The notes beneath the pieces are model-generated. The model did not search any database, had not been told where the DNA came from, and saw nothing but the letters and a program-made list of their open reading frames with translations. Shown here piece by piece: positions 44,090 to 51,225 of a stretch of 64,000 nt of DNA (positions are counted from its first letter, which is position 1; each line of letters opens with the position of its first letter). Made by a program: the position numbers and the translations under genes. The stretch is from Streptomyces nigra (GTDB lineage Bacteria > Actinomycetota > Actinomycetes > Streptomycetales > Streptomycetaceae): contig NZ_CP029043.1 in assembly GCF_003074055.1 (NCBI RefSeq), positions 2,348,501 to 2,412,500 of the forward strand, in the 5' to 3' direction.

Positions 44090-45708
44090 ACGAGGCCCTG
44101 CCCGACGTCCCCGAAGTCCGCGTGGTCGGCCTTCCCCAGCTCACGTCGGGCTTCGACCTTGTGGAACGACTGGACCTGCCCATGCACCTCAAGGTGCACG
44201 GGCCGCTCGAACCGATGGGCGGCGAGCAGCTCGCGAAGCTCGCCGAGAACATCAACCTCAAGGGGCGCGGCGGCGCGGGCTTCCCCTTCCACAAGAAGCT
44301 GCGCTCGGTCGCCGAGTCCGCGATCAAGCGCGGTGTGCGGCCGGTCGTCGTCGTCAACGGCAGTGAGGACGAACCGGCCTGCCGCAAGGACACGGTGATG
44401 ATCAACCGTGCCCCGCACCTCATCCTGGACGGCGCGCTGCTGGTCGCCGAGGCCCTGGGTGCCCGCACGCTCGTGGTGGGGGTCACCCGGGAGTCGACCC
44501 AGCGGTCCATGGAGGCCGCGCTGGCCGAGCGCGGTCTGAGCAACAGCCGCCGCTCGGCGCTACGCGCGTTCGTGCAGCGCAATCCGGTGCGCATGGTCAC
44601 CGGCGCGGCGGCGTCCCTGATCCGCTCCATCGACGGCGGCCCGGCGATCCCGCCCGGCCGCAAGGTCAGCGCCTCGCAGAACGGCGTGGGCGGCGCGCCG
44701 ACCCTGCTGTCGAACGCCGAGACGTTCGCGCAGCTGGCCATCGCCGCCCGCATCGGCCCCGAGCGCTACGGCAACACCGGTCTGTACGACGAGCCGGGCA
44801 CCGTCATGCTGACGGTCTCCGGCGCGGTGGCGCGCCCCATGGTCATCGAGGTCCCCACGGGCGTGCCGCTGCGCTACGTCCTCCAGCTCGCCGGGGCGCC
44901 GCCGATCCCGCAGGGCGTGCTGACCGGCGGCTACCACGGCAAGTGGATCGACGCGGCGACCGTGAACGAGGCGATCGTCTCCCGCAACTCGCTGGACGCG
45001 GTGGGCGGTTCGCTGGGCGCCGGCGCGATCCTGCCGATCAGTCAGGAGACCTGCCCGCTGGGCGAGTCGCTGCGAGTGGCGCAGTGGCTGGCCGAGGAGA
45101 GCGCCGGTCAGTGCGGGCCCTGCTACCTGGGACTGCCGGCCGCGGCGCGCGGCATGGAGGACATCATCAACGGCGGCGGCCCGGCCGCCCTGGAGGCGCT
45201 GAAGCAGGTCGCCAAGAACGTGAAGCGGCGCGGGGCGTGCTCGCACCCGGACGGCTCGGCGATGTTCCTCGAGTCGACCATCAAGGCGTTCACGGACGAC
45301 CTGGCCGCCCATGTCCTCGGCAACGGCTGCGGACGGCCCGTGGAGGGCGTTCTGCCGCTCTTCGAGGGCGGCAAAGCGCCGACGGGCATCCCGGGCGGCG
45401 GCGAGTCCGAGGAGAACGGTCCCAGCCGTCAGAAGATCTACGTCGACTGGACGCTGTGCCGGGGCCACGGCCTGTGCGCGGACATCCTCCCGGAGGTCTT
45501 CCAGCTCGGCGCCGACGGCTTCCCGACCGTCGCCCAGGCCATGGTGCCGCGCTACGCGGAGGCCAAGGCCCTGCGGGCGGTGCGGCGTTGCCCGGCGCTC
45601 GCCCTGCGGATCGAGGAGGACACCCGGGGGCAGGCCCCGTCGCGCAACAACCTGCCGGTGCTGTCCCAGGGCCGCGAGGGCCGGGGCCGGCGCGCACTGG
45701 GCCGCTGA
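44086..45708 (+). CDS. NuoF-like NADH:FMN flavoprotein fused to a ferredoxin
   Basis: A 540-residue protein. Residues about 40-420 resemble the NuoF 51-kDa subunit of complex I: FMN/NADH motif INLKGRGGAGFPFHKKL and VVVNGSEDEPACRKD. In the N3 cluster region the motif reads ESAGQCGPCYLG: A340 replaces the first cysteine, with C343, C346 and C385 remaining. Residues about 450-510 are a ferredoxin with C458-x5-C464 and C502-P, typical of a [3Fe-4S] or unusual [4Fe-4S] centre. The C-terminus is basic. It is coupled to the preceding membrane cytochrome-like gene, suggesting NADH to ferredoxin or haem electron transfer. It is not the respiratory complex I, as no nuo neighbours are present. Confidence 0.87.
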   Translation: MNEALPDVPEVRVVGLPQLTSGFDLVERLDLPMHLKVHGPLEPMGGEQLAKLAENINLKGRGGAGFPFHKKLRSVAESAIKRGVRPVVVVNGSEDEPACRKDTVMINRAPHLILDGALLVAEALGARTLVVGVTRESTQRSMEAALAERGLSNSRRSALRAFVQRNPVRMVTGAAASLIRSIDGGPAIPPGRKVSASQNGVGGAPTLLSNAETFAQLAIAARIGPERYGNTGLYDEPGTVMLTVSGAVARPMVIEVPTGVPLRYVLQLAGAPPIPQGVLTGGYHGKWIDAATVNEAIVSRNSLDAVGGSLGAGAILPISQETCPLGESLRVAQWLAEESAGQCGPCYLGLPAAARGMEDIINGGGPAALEALKQVAKNVKRRGACSHPDGSAMFLESTIKAFTDDLAAHVLGNGCGRPVEGVLPLFEGGKAPTGIPGGGESEENGPSRQKIYVDWTLCRGHGLCADILPEVFQLGADGFPTVAQAMVPRYAEAKALRAVRRCPALALRIEEDTRGQAPSRNNLPVLSQGREGRGRRALGR

Positions 45709-45740
45709 AGGGCCTTAGAGGGGCCGTGGAACGCGTGTGG

Positions 45741-45767
45741 AGGGGCCGTCCGATCCGGACGGCCCCT
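45741..45767 (+). terminator. Terminator of the redox operon
   Basis: GGGGCCGTCC and GGACGGCCCC form a perfect 10-bp stem with a five-base loop, 33 bases after the flavoprotein stop, followed by TTCGTG. Confidence 0.7.
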
Positions 45768-45819
45768 TCGTGCGTCTCCCGCGCCTCCCGGGCAACGACG
45801 CCCGCACCACGCGCACATG

Positions 45820-45855
45820 AAAAAGATCCCCCGGGTCTCATCGACCCGGGGGATC
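45820..45855 (-). terminator. Terminator of the first tRNA-Ala gene
   Basis: On the minus strand GATCCCCCGGGT and ACCCGGGGGATC form a perfect 12-bp stem, followed by TTTTT. It begins only six bases after the tRNA 3' end. Confidence 0.88.
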
Positions 45856-45861
45856 TCACTG

Positions 45862-45934
45862 TGGAGCTAAGGAGAATTGAACTCCTGACCTCCTGCATGC
45901 CATGCAGGCGCTCTACCAACTGAGCTATAGCCCC
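45862..45934 (-). tRNA. tRNA-Ala, anticodon GGC (copy 1)
   Basis: A 73-base cloverleaf. The acceptor GGGGCTA pairs with TAGCTCC (one G-T), discriminator A. D-arm GCTCAGTTGGTAGAGC, anticodon stem CCTGC/GCAGG with loop ATGGCAT giving anticodon GGC, T-arm with TTCAATTC. CCA is not encoded. Identical to the second copy at 46834-46906. Confidence 0.97.
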
Positions 45935-45971
45935 TTGCTCGGTCCGCCCGATCTCCCCGGCGGCGACGCCA

Positions 45972-46001
45972 ACATTACCGGTCGACGGGGCGCTCCACCA
46001 A
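45972..46001 (-). promoter_or_regulatory. Promoter of the first tRNA-Ala
   Basis: On the minus strand TTGGTG and TAATGT are separated by 18 bases, about 38 bases upstream of the tRNA 5' end. A good match to the vegetative consensus. Confidence 0.55.
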
Positions 46002-46096
46002 ATCCATTACCCTCCTGCCCGATATGTCCACCCATGTCGGATTACCTGACAGTTGAGGGACCCCCAGGACGGACCCCTGGAAGCAGGGCACCACCG

Positions 46097-46330
46097 TCAC
46101 GCCGTGACGAAGGAGTAGAAGCGCTTGAGCGTGCAGTGCTCCTCGAGCAGACGCCCGTAGATCGGCTCCCCTTCGAGCTCACGGTAGGTCTCGATGGGGT
46201 CGCCTTTTATGATCAGCGCCCGCGCGCATTCCTCGCACCAGTACTGGTAGTCGGGGTTCACCGGTTCCATGTCACGGACGATCGGCGTTCCGCTGCCACA
46301 CCAGTCGCACTTTCGCCTGTGTGCACCCAT
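46097..46330 (-). CDS. Small zinc-binding protein, CxxC type
   Basis: A 77-residue protein with two CxxC pairs, CDWC (residues 8-11) and CEEC (32-35), the pattern of a small treble-clef or zinc ribbon. The C-terminal half is helical and charged (DPIETYRELEGEPIYGRLLEE HCTLKRFYSF region). Function unknown. It begins three bases after the stop of the next small zinc-ribbon gene (46334-46507), and its ribosome site GGAG lies inside that gene, so the two are translationally coupled. Both genes are framed by the two tRNA-Ala genes. Confidence 0.8.
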   Translation of the reverse strand: MGAHRRKCDWCGSGTPIVRDMEPVNPDYQYWCEECARALIIKGDPIETYRELEGEPIYGRLLEEHCTLKRFYSFVTA

Positions 46331-46333
46331 CGA

Positions 46334-46507
46334 TCAGCTCCAGCTGTGGCCGCAGGCCGTGCACACGTAGGAGATTCCGCCGTTGTCCCCGAGAAGCTGG
46401 GCGACGTGGCCGGAACCGCAGGAAGGGCAGCTGAGGCGGATGATGGTGTCCCGTGCCAATGCCGTCTCGAAGAGGTGACCGACCTCTCCGAGGATGCTCG
46501 CAGGCAT
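46334..46507 (-). CDS. 57-residue zinc-ribbon protein
   Basis: A short gene reading MPASILGEVGHLFETALARD, then a zinc ribbon with CPSC (residues 27-30) and CTAC (49-52), ending [15 protein letters not shown] lies seven bases before the ATG at 46507, a strong ribosome site supporting it as real. The knuckles CPSCGSGHVAQLL and YVCTACGHSW resemble transcription-factor-like zinc ribbons. It is the first gene of a two-gene unit with the downstream 77-residue zinc protein. Function unknown; nucleic-acid binding is a guess from the fold. Confidence 0.85.
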   Translation of the reverse strand: MPASILGEVGHLFETALARDTIIRLSCPSCGSGHVAQLLGDNGGISYVCTACGHSWS

Positions 46508-46833
46508 CACTGCTCCCTCCCGTCGGGACGCGCCCCCTTCCGGCCGTCTGATTCTGCCACGGCCGGGCCAATACGGTCAGCGACGCCTCAGTACCAGTCC
46601 GGACACGGCGGCCCCGTCGGCGTACGGGACCGCGCGTCCACCGCGCCTGGACGCCTCCTCAGAGGTATACGCCTGCGGGGCCCAAGTCACTCAAGCCGGA
46701 CCGGAACAGTTCCCGCGGGATCTCGTCCCGTGCGAACCGGCCCCGCGCCGGAGGACGTTGGTCCGGGCACCCGTGCCGGATACCAGAAGATCCCGCCGAT
46801 CGGATCGATCGGCGGGATCTTGTTGTCTCGCTG
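46508..46833. other. Gap of about 325 bases between small zinc genes and second tRNA-Ala
   Basis: No convincing gene was found. The stretch holds the tRNA terminator (46788-46820) at its right end. Near 46660 on the minus strand TATACC has a TTGAGT 19 bases upstream, a possible promoter for the small zinc-protein genes with a leader of about 145 bases. Confidence 0.4.
46788..46820 (-). terminator. Terminator of the second tRNA-Ala gene
   Basis: AGATCCCGCCGATCG and CGATCGGCGGGATCT form a perfect 15-bp stem with a three-base loop, 13 bases past the tRNA 3' end. It lacks the U-run of the first copy's terminator. Confidence 0.75.
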
Positions 46834-46906
46834 TGGAGCTAAGGAGAATTGAACTCCTGACCTCCTGCATGCCATGCAGGCGCTCTACCAACTGAGCTAT
46901 AGCCCC
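46834..46906 (-). tRNA. tRNA-Ala, anticodon GGC (copy 2)
   Basis: A 73-base cloverleaf identical over its whole length to the copy at 45862-45934, anticodon GGC, no encoded CCA. The flanks differ apart from a few adjoining bases, so this is an older duplication whose tRNA sequence has been kept identical. Confidence 0.97.
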
Positions 46907-46946
46907 TTGTCGCTGTTCTTCCCGCTCAGCGGGGCGAACAAGAAGA

Positions 46947-46976
46947 ACTTTAGCCTGCGACCTGCCGGAAAGTGAA
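46947..46976 (-). promoter_or_regulatory. Promoter of the second tRNA-Ala
   Basis: On the minus strand TTCACT and TAAAGT are separated by 18 bases, about 40 bases upstream of the tRNA, the same geometry as for copy 1. Confidence 0.5.
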
Positions 46977-47027
46977 ATCCGGGTCCCGGGCCGCCCCGGC
47001 CGGGACCGTCGGCGTCCGTCCTCGGCG

Positions 47028-47699
47028 TCAGTCGTCGTCGCCGAGCACCGGCTCCGGCAGGGTGCCGGCGTTGTGCTCCAGCAGACGCCAGCCGCGGGCG
47101 CCCTCTCCGAGGACGGACCAGCAGCAGTTCGACAGCCCGCCCAGGCTCTCCCAGTGGTGCGGCTCGAGCCCCAGGAGGCGGCCGATGGTCGTACGGAGCG
47201 TGCCGCCGTGGCTGACCACGACGAGCGTGCCGTCCGCGGGGAGCTTCTCGGCGTGGCGCAGCACGACCGGGGCGGCGCGGTCGGCCACCTCGGTCTCCAG
47301 CTCGCCGCCGCCGCGGCGGACCGGCTCACCGCGCTTCCACGCGGCGTACTCCTCGCCGTACCGGGCGATGATCTCCTCGTGCGTCAGCCCCTGCCAGACA
47401 CCCGCGTAGGTCTCGCGCAGGGACTCGTCGTGGGTGACGTCAAGGCCGGTGAGCACCGCCAGCTCGGCGGCGGTGCGGGCGGCGCGCATCAGGTCGGAGG
47501 CGATGATCGCGTCCGGCTTGAGGCCGGCGAGCAGCCGGGCGGCACGGCGGGCCTGGGAGACGCCGACCTCGGTGAGGTCGACGTCCGTGGAGCCCTGGAA
47601 GCGGCGCTCCACGTTCCACGAGGTCTGGCCGTGCCGCCACAGGATGAGGCGGCGCCCCCGGCCGGGACGACCGGCGGTCACCTCACCGGTGGCGCTCAC
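47028..47699 (-). CDS. Histidine phosphatase (phosphoglycerate-mutase-like)
   Basis: A 223-residue branch-1 histidine phosphatase. The catalytic RHG is in LILWRHGQTSWN; the second motif is in ASDLMRAARTAAELA, and the second catalytic histidine in VVSHGGTLRTTIGRLL. The GTG at 47699 overlaps the rsfS stop by four bases (GTGA), pointing to translational coupling with rsfS; a GTG two codons earlier is the alternative. Such proteins next to rsfS in actinomycetes are annotated phosphoglycerate mutase, but a broader phosphatase role, for example on glucosyl-3-phosphoglycerate, is likely. Substrate not determined. Confidence 0.9.
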   Translation of the reverse strand: MSATGEVTAGRPGRGRRLILWRHGQTSWNVERRFQGSTDVDLTEVGVSQARRAARLLAGLKPDAIIASDLMRAARTAAELAVLTGLDVTHDESLRETYAGVWQGLTHEEIIARYGEEYAAWKRGEPVRRGGGELETEVADRAAPVVLRHAEKLPADGTLVVVSHGGTLRTTIGRLLGLEPHHWESLGGLSNCCWSVLGEGARGWRLLEHNAGTLPEPVLGDDD

Positions 47700-48142
47700 C
47701 GCCACTCACCGTCCAGCTCGGCGGCCTCCTCCGCGGCCTGGAGCTTGGCGTGCTCGGCCGCCTTGCCGCGGGTGGCCTTGGCGTCGTCGGGAAGGTCGAG
47801 CTCGGGGCAGTCCTTCCACAGGCGCTCCAGGGCGTAGAAGACGCGCTCCTCGGAGTGCTGGACGTGGACGACGATGTCGACGTAGTCCAGCAGCACCCAG
47901 CGGGCCTCGCGGTCGCCCTCGCGGCGCACCGGCTTGGCGCCGAGCTCCTTGAGGAGCCGCTCCTCGATCTCGTCGACGATCGACTTGACCTGGCGGTCGT
48001 TGGGCGCGGAGGCGAGCAGGAAGGCGTCGGTGATCGACAGGACGTCGCTCACGTCATAGGCGATGATGTCGTGCGCGAGCTTGTCGGCGGCCGCCTGGGC
48101 GGCGGTGCGGACGAGCTCGGTCGAACGGTCGGTAGCGGTCAC
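47696..48142 (-). CDS. rsfS: Ribosome silencing factor
   Basis: A 148-residue protein of the RsfS/Iojap family, binding L14 of the 50S subunit and blocking subunit joining in starvation. Family motifs: AHDIIAYDVSDVLSITDAFL, SAPNDRQVKSIVDEIEERL, and WVLLDYVDIVVHVQHSEERVFYALERLWKD. An extra acidic C-terminal tail (HAKLQAAEEAAELDGEWR) is common in actinomycetes. GTG at 48142 is preferred (VTATDRSTEL). In the usual order nadD-rsfS are linked; here the LCP gene lies between them. Confidence 0.94.
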   Translation of the reverse strand: MTATDRSTELVRTAAQAAADKLAHDIIAYDVSDVLSITDAFLLASAPNDRQVKSIVDEIEERLLKELGAKPVRREGDREARWVLLDYVDIVVHVQHSEERVFYALERLWKDCPELDLPDDAKATRGKAAEHAKLQAAEEAAELDGEWR

Positions 48143-48198
48143 TACAAGGCTTTCGGTCGGTGGACACTTGTCTCCAAGGGTCTCACGGACCGGTGACA

Positions 48199-48232
48199 GC
48201 ACCCCACGTGATGGGTGGCGTACGTGGGGTGC
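48199..48232 (-). terminator. Hairpin between the LCP gene and rsfS
   Basis: GCACCCCACGT and ACGTGGGGTGC form a perfect 11-bp stem with a 12-base loop just past the LCP gene stop. It may terminate or attenuate read-through into rsfS. Confidence 0.55.
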
Positions 48233-48238
48233 CGGGCT

Positions 48239-49903
48239 TCACGACTTCGGGTCGTAGTCCTGTCCGAGGACCACCGTGACATCCGCGTTGGCGGACACCT
48301 CGCCCTTGACGACCGCGTCGGCGGGCAGCCCCAGGGTCTTGGCGACCTCGGTGGCGTCGGCCTTGTCGGCGGCGTCGGAGTAGCGGACCGAAGAGGTCGC
48401 CGCGGCGGACGCGGTGCCGCCCTCCAGGAAGGTGAAGCCGCCGTTGAGCAGCACCACGCGCGCCTTGCCGGAGTTGTCCTTGACGCCGCTGGCGTTGCGG
48501 ACGGACACGCGGACGGCGGCGTCCTTGTCGGGGCTCTTGGCGGTGCCGCCGAGGACGTCCTTGACCACGCTGGCGCTGGCCTGCTGACTCAGCGTGCCGT
48601 CGTCCTGCACGGGCAGCAGGGCCGTCTTGTAGTCGCCGCCCTTGGCCAGGTCGGCGAGCCGGGCGAGGAAGGCACCGAGGTCCTTCTCGGTCAGCGGCGG
48701 CTCGATGATCATGCCGAGGGTCTGCACGGTGGTGGTCGCGCCGCCGCTGTCCGAGGTCAGCTTGCGCAGCACGGCCTGCATGACCTGCCCGAACCGCTGG
48801 AGCTGGGCGTTCTGGGCCTCGCCGGAGCCCTGGTAGGTGGCGTAGGCGACGGCCGTCTTGCCGCTGAGGGTCTGGTCCTTGCCCTTGCGGACGAGGGGTG
48901 CGGCGCCCTTGGACTTGGCGGACGGGTCCGGGACGTCCACGTCGGTGTCGACCTCGATGTTGCCGATCAGGTCGACGAGGTTCTGCAGATAGGGGGTGTC
49001 CAGCCGCCAGGTGCCCTGGATCTCGGTGCCGAGGACGGTGTCGATGGCGTCGCGGGTGCCGGCCGAGCCGTCGTCGTCGACGGACTTGGCCAGGGTGGTC
49101 GTGGAGCCGTCGTCGGAGGCCACGGCGAGGGAGTTGGGCAGCAGGACGGTGGTGCCCTGCTGGGTGGTGGTGTTGTCGACGAGCAGGGCGGTGGAGGTGC
49201 CGCCCTTGGCGGTGTTGTGCAGATGGACGACGATCACGTCGCGCTTCTGCGCGCCGACCGGCGTCGCGGTGTTCGTCTTGCCGTCCGACGAGCCGAGGCC
49301 GGGCAGCTTCCCGGCGTACCAGAGGTAGCCGACGCCGCCCGCCGCGACGAGGGCGAGGACGACGACGAGCGCGATCACGCGCGCGCGTGCCCGGCGCCGG
49401 GCCTCCTCGCGCCGCTCGGTGCGGTTCTCGGTGAACTTCAGCCAGTCGATGACGTCCTCGGAGTCCTGGTCGGGCTCCTCGACGAAGGCGAACTGCTCGG
49501 TGCGGTAGTCCCGGTCGGCCCGCTCGCCGGTCTCCGGCTCCTCGGCCGGGCCGGCCTGCTGCGGGATGTAGGCGGTCTGCTCGGCGACGCGGGGCTGCCG
49601 GCCGCCGGCGGCGGTCTGCCCGTAGGGGTCGTACTGGGCGTGCGTGCCGGCGCCGTACGGGTCGTAGGAGGCGGGGGCGGGCTCCTGCGGACCGGTGTCG
49701 CCGAAGGGGTCGTACGGCGGTGTCTGCGGCTGGGTGCCGGTCGCGTACGGGTCGTATCCGTAGCCTTGCTGAGCGTAGGGATCGTAGTGCTGCTGGGGCT
49801 GCTGCTGCGCCGGGATCTGCCGGTACACCGGCTGCCCGTACTCGTCGTAGCCGACCAGTTCGTAGGGGACGTCCCCGTAGCCCGCGTCGTATCGGTCGTT
49901 CAC
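48239..49903 (-). CDS. LytR-CpsA-Psr (LCP) family wall-glycopolymer ligase
   Basis: A 554-residue protein. Residues 1-155 are a cytoplasmic tail rich in Tyr/Pro/Gln with repeated YDPYG-type motifs, then charged residues and a transmembrane helix (RVIALVVVLALVAAGGVGYLWY). The LCP domain follows (KRDVIVVHLHN, then TTQQGTTVLLPNSLAV and ATYQGSGEAQNAQLQRFGQVMQAVL). The end is a LytR_C domain (RVSVRNASGVKDNSGKARVV). LCP enzymes transfer lipid-linked polymers to peptidoglycan. Position matches, as I recall, S. coelicolor SCO2578 (PdtA), linked to a polydiglycosylphosphate spore-wall polymer. GTG start after GAGAGGGG. Confidence 0.88.
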   Translation of the reverse strand: MNDRYDAGYGDVPYELVGYDEYGQPVYRQIPAQQQPQQHYDPYAQQGYGYDPYATGTQPQTPPYDPFGDTGPQEPAPASYDPYGAGTHAQYDPYGQTAAGGRQPRVAEQTAYIPQQAGPAEEPETGERADRDYRTEQFAFVEEPDQDSEDVIDWLKFTENRTERREEARRRARARVIALVVVLALVAAGGVGYLWYAGKLPGLGSSDGKTNTATPVGAQKRDVIVVHLHNTAKGGTSTALLVDNTTTQQGTTVLLPNSLAVASDDGSTTTLAKSVDDDGSAGTRDAIDTVLGTEIQGTWRLDTPYLQNLVDLIGNIEVDTDVDVPDPSAKSKGAAPLVRKGKDQTLSGKTAVAYATYQGSGEAQNAQLQRFGQVMQAVLRKLTSDSGGATTTVQTLGMIIEPPLTEKDLGAFLARLADLAKGGDYKTALLPVQDDGTLSQQASASVVKDVLGGTAKSPDKDAAVRVSVRNASGVKDNSGKARVVLLNGGFTFLEGGTASAAATSSVRYSDAADKADATEVAKTLGLPADAVVKGEVSANADVTVVLGQDYDPKS

Positions 49904-49928
49904 CGTAGCCCCTCTCGGCTCACTCGCC

Positions 49929-50552
49929 TCACTCGCCGCGGTACAGCTCGCGCTTGTCGATGTAGCGCACGACTCCGTCCGGCACCAGATACCAGATGGG
50001 GTCCTTCTTCGCGACTCTCGCACGGCAATCGGTGGACGAGATGGCCAGCGCCGGGACCTCGACCAGCGAGACGCCGCCCTCCGGCAGGCCGGCGTCGTCG
50101 AGCTGGTGGCCGGGCCGGGTGACCCCGACGAAGTGCGCGAGGGAGAACAGCTCCTCGGAGTCGCGCCAGGTCAGGATCTGACCGAGGGCGTCGGCTCCGG
50201 TGATGAAGAAGAGGTCCGTGTCGGGATTCAGCGCGCGCAGATCGCGCAGCGTGTCCACGGTGTAGGTGGGGCCGCCCCGGTCTATGTCGATGCGGCTGAC
50301 GGAGAACTGGGGGTTCTCCGCCGTGGCGATGACCGTCATCAGATAGCGGTCCTCGGCCGGGGAGACGTGCCGGTGGCTCTTCTGCCACGGCTGGCCGGTC
50401 GGCACGAACACGACCTCGTCCAGGTGGAACCGCGCGGCGACCTCGCTGGCCGCGACGAGGTGCCCGTGGTGGATCGGGTCGAACGTCCCGCCCATGACGC
50501 CGAGACGGCGCTTGCCGGAGTTCGTCGGTCCGTTTCCGGGGCCGGTAGGCAT
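49929..50552 (-). CDS. nadD: Nicotinate-nucleotide adenylyltransferase
   Basis: A 207-residue enzyme of NAD synthesis converting nicotinate mononucleotide plus ATP to deamido-NAD. The nucleotidyltransferase signature is [18 protein letters not shown] (the H-x-G-H motif), and the second is [13 protein letters not shown], corresponding to the ISSTxxR motif. Start: the ATG at 50552 has GGGAGAG six bases before it; another ATG at 50567 is possible. It is immediately upstream of the LCP and rsfS genes on the same strand. Confidence 0.95.
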   Translation of the reverse strand: MPTGPGNGPTNSGKRRLGVMGGTFDPIHHGHLVAASEVAARFHLDEVVFVPTGQPWQKSHRHVSPAEDRYLMTVIATAENPQFSVSRIDIDRGGPTYTVDTLRDLRALNPDTDLFFITGADALGQILTWRDSEELFSLAHFVGVTRPGHQLDDAGLPEGGVSLVEVPALAISSTDCRARVAKKDPIWYLVPDGVVRYIDKRELYRGE

Positions 50553-50643
50553 GTCCTGCTCTCCCATGCGTGCAGACCCTACCGGCCCCGTCCGAGGGCT
50601 CCGGCCGGCGGTCGCGCGGGCGGAGCCTCGAGGCCGGCCGGGA

Positions 50644-50808
50644 TCAGCGGTCGCGGTTGAAGCGGGTGGTGACCCACAGCAGCAGCAGGAGGATGACGAA
50701 GGCACCGCCGCCGGTGAGCCACGGGCTGATGCTGTCGTGGTTGCCCCCGTGCTGCTCGCCCTCGGCGGCGAGAGTGACCAACTGGGCAGCTGCGCTGTGG
50801 AAGCTCAT
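50644..50808 (-). CDS. 54-residue single-span membrane microprotein
   Basis: Reads [20 protein letters not shown], then [18 protein letters not shown] with a hydrophobic run [12 protein letters not shown] and a basic C-terminus RFNRDR. This indicates N-terminus outside and C-terminus in the cytoplasm. It lies upstream of nadD on the same strand. A ribosome site is weak (TAGGT at -12). A second microprotein of similar topology lies 130 bases further up. No family recognised. Confidence 0.7.
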   Translation of the reverse strand: MSFHSAAAQLVTLAAEGEQHGGNHDSISPWLTGGGAFVILLLLLWVTTRFNRDR

Positions 50809-50937
50809 CTTCGGCGTGACCTATCGGTGTGGGCGGGATAAAGACGTCGGCTCATCGTATGCGGCCACCATGACGGCGATCACGCCGACTCCACCGTTGG
50901 TGGCGCTCCGGTCCGCCCGGGGAACCTTCCCCGCGGC

Positions 50938-51099
50938 TCAGTCGTCCTTCTGCCTGTAGCCCCGCAGCAGCAACCACGCGGTCAGCACAGCGCCCACGAC
51001 CACCACGATCAGCACGATCCTGAGCAGATTGCCCGACACCGGCTCCTCGGCCGCGCCCGCGGCCTCGGCGAACCAGGCGGCCGCGGTGATGTGCTCCAT
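50938..51099 (-). CDS. 53-residue single-span membrane microprotein
   Basis: Reads MEHITAAAWFAEAAGAAEEP, then a transmembrane segment IVLIVVVVGAVLTAWLLL and a basic C-terminus RGYRQKDD. AAGGAG nine bases before the ATG at 51099 is a good ribosome site. Same strand as nadD; divergent from the M48 protease. Similar plan to the 54-residue protein, without obvious sequence similarity. Function unknown. Confidence 0.78.
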   Translation of the reverse strand: MEHITAAAWFAEAAGAAEEPVSGNLLRIVLIVVVVGAVLTAWLLLRGYRQKDD

Positions 51100-51225
51100 G
51101 ACGCCGAACTCCTTCGCTGTAGTGCCCGTCCACGGTAACTGCGCCTAGGCTGAGCCCAGCCTCGGGGACGCAAAGGGCCGCACAAGGGTCCGCAAAGGCC
51201 ACACTCACGCACATGGGGGAAAGAC

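Noticed and set aside
44086-45708. Part of a nuo (complex I) operon
   Set aside because: No other nuo genes are nearby, and the N3 cysteine pattern and ferredoxin fusion differ.
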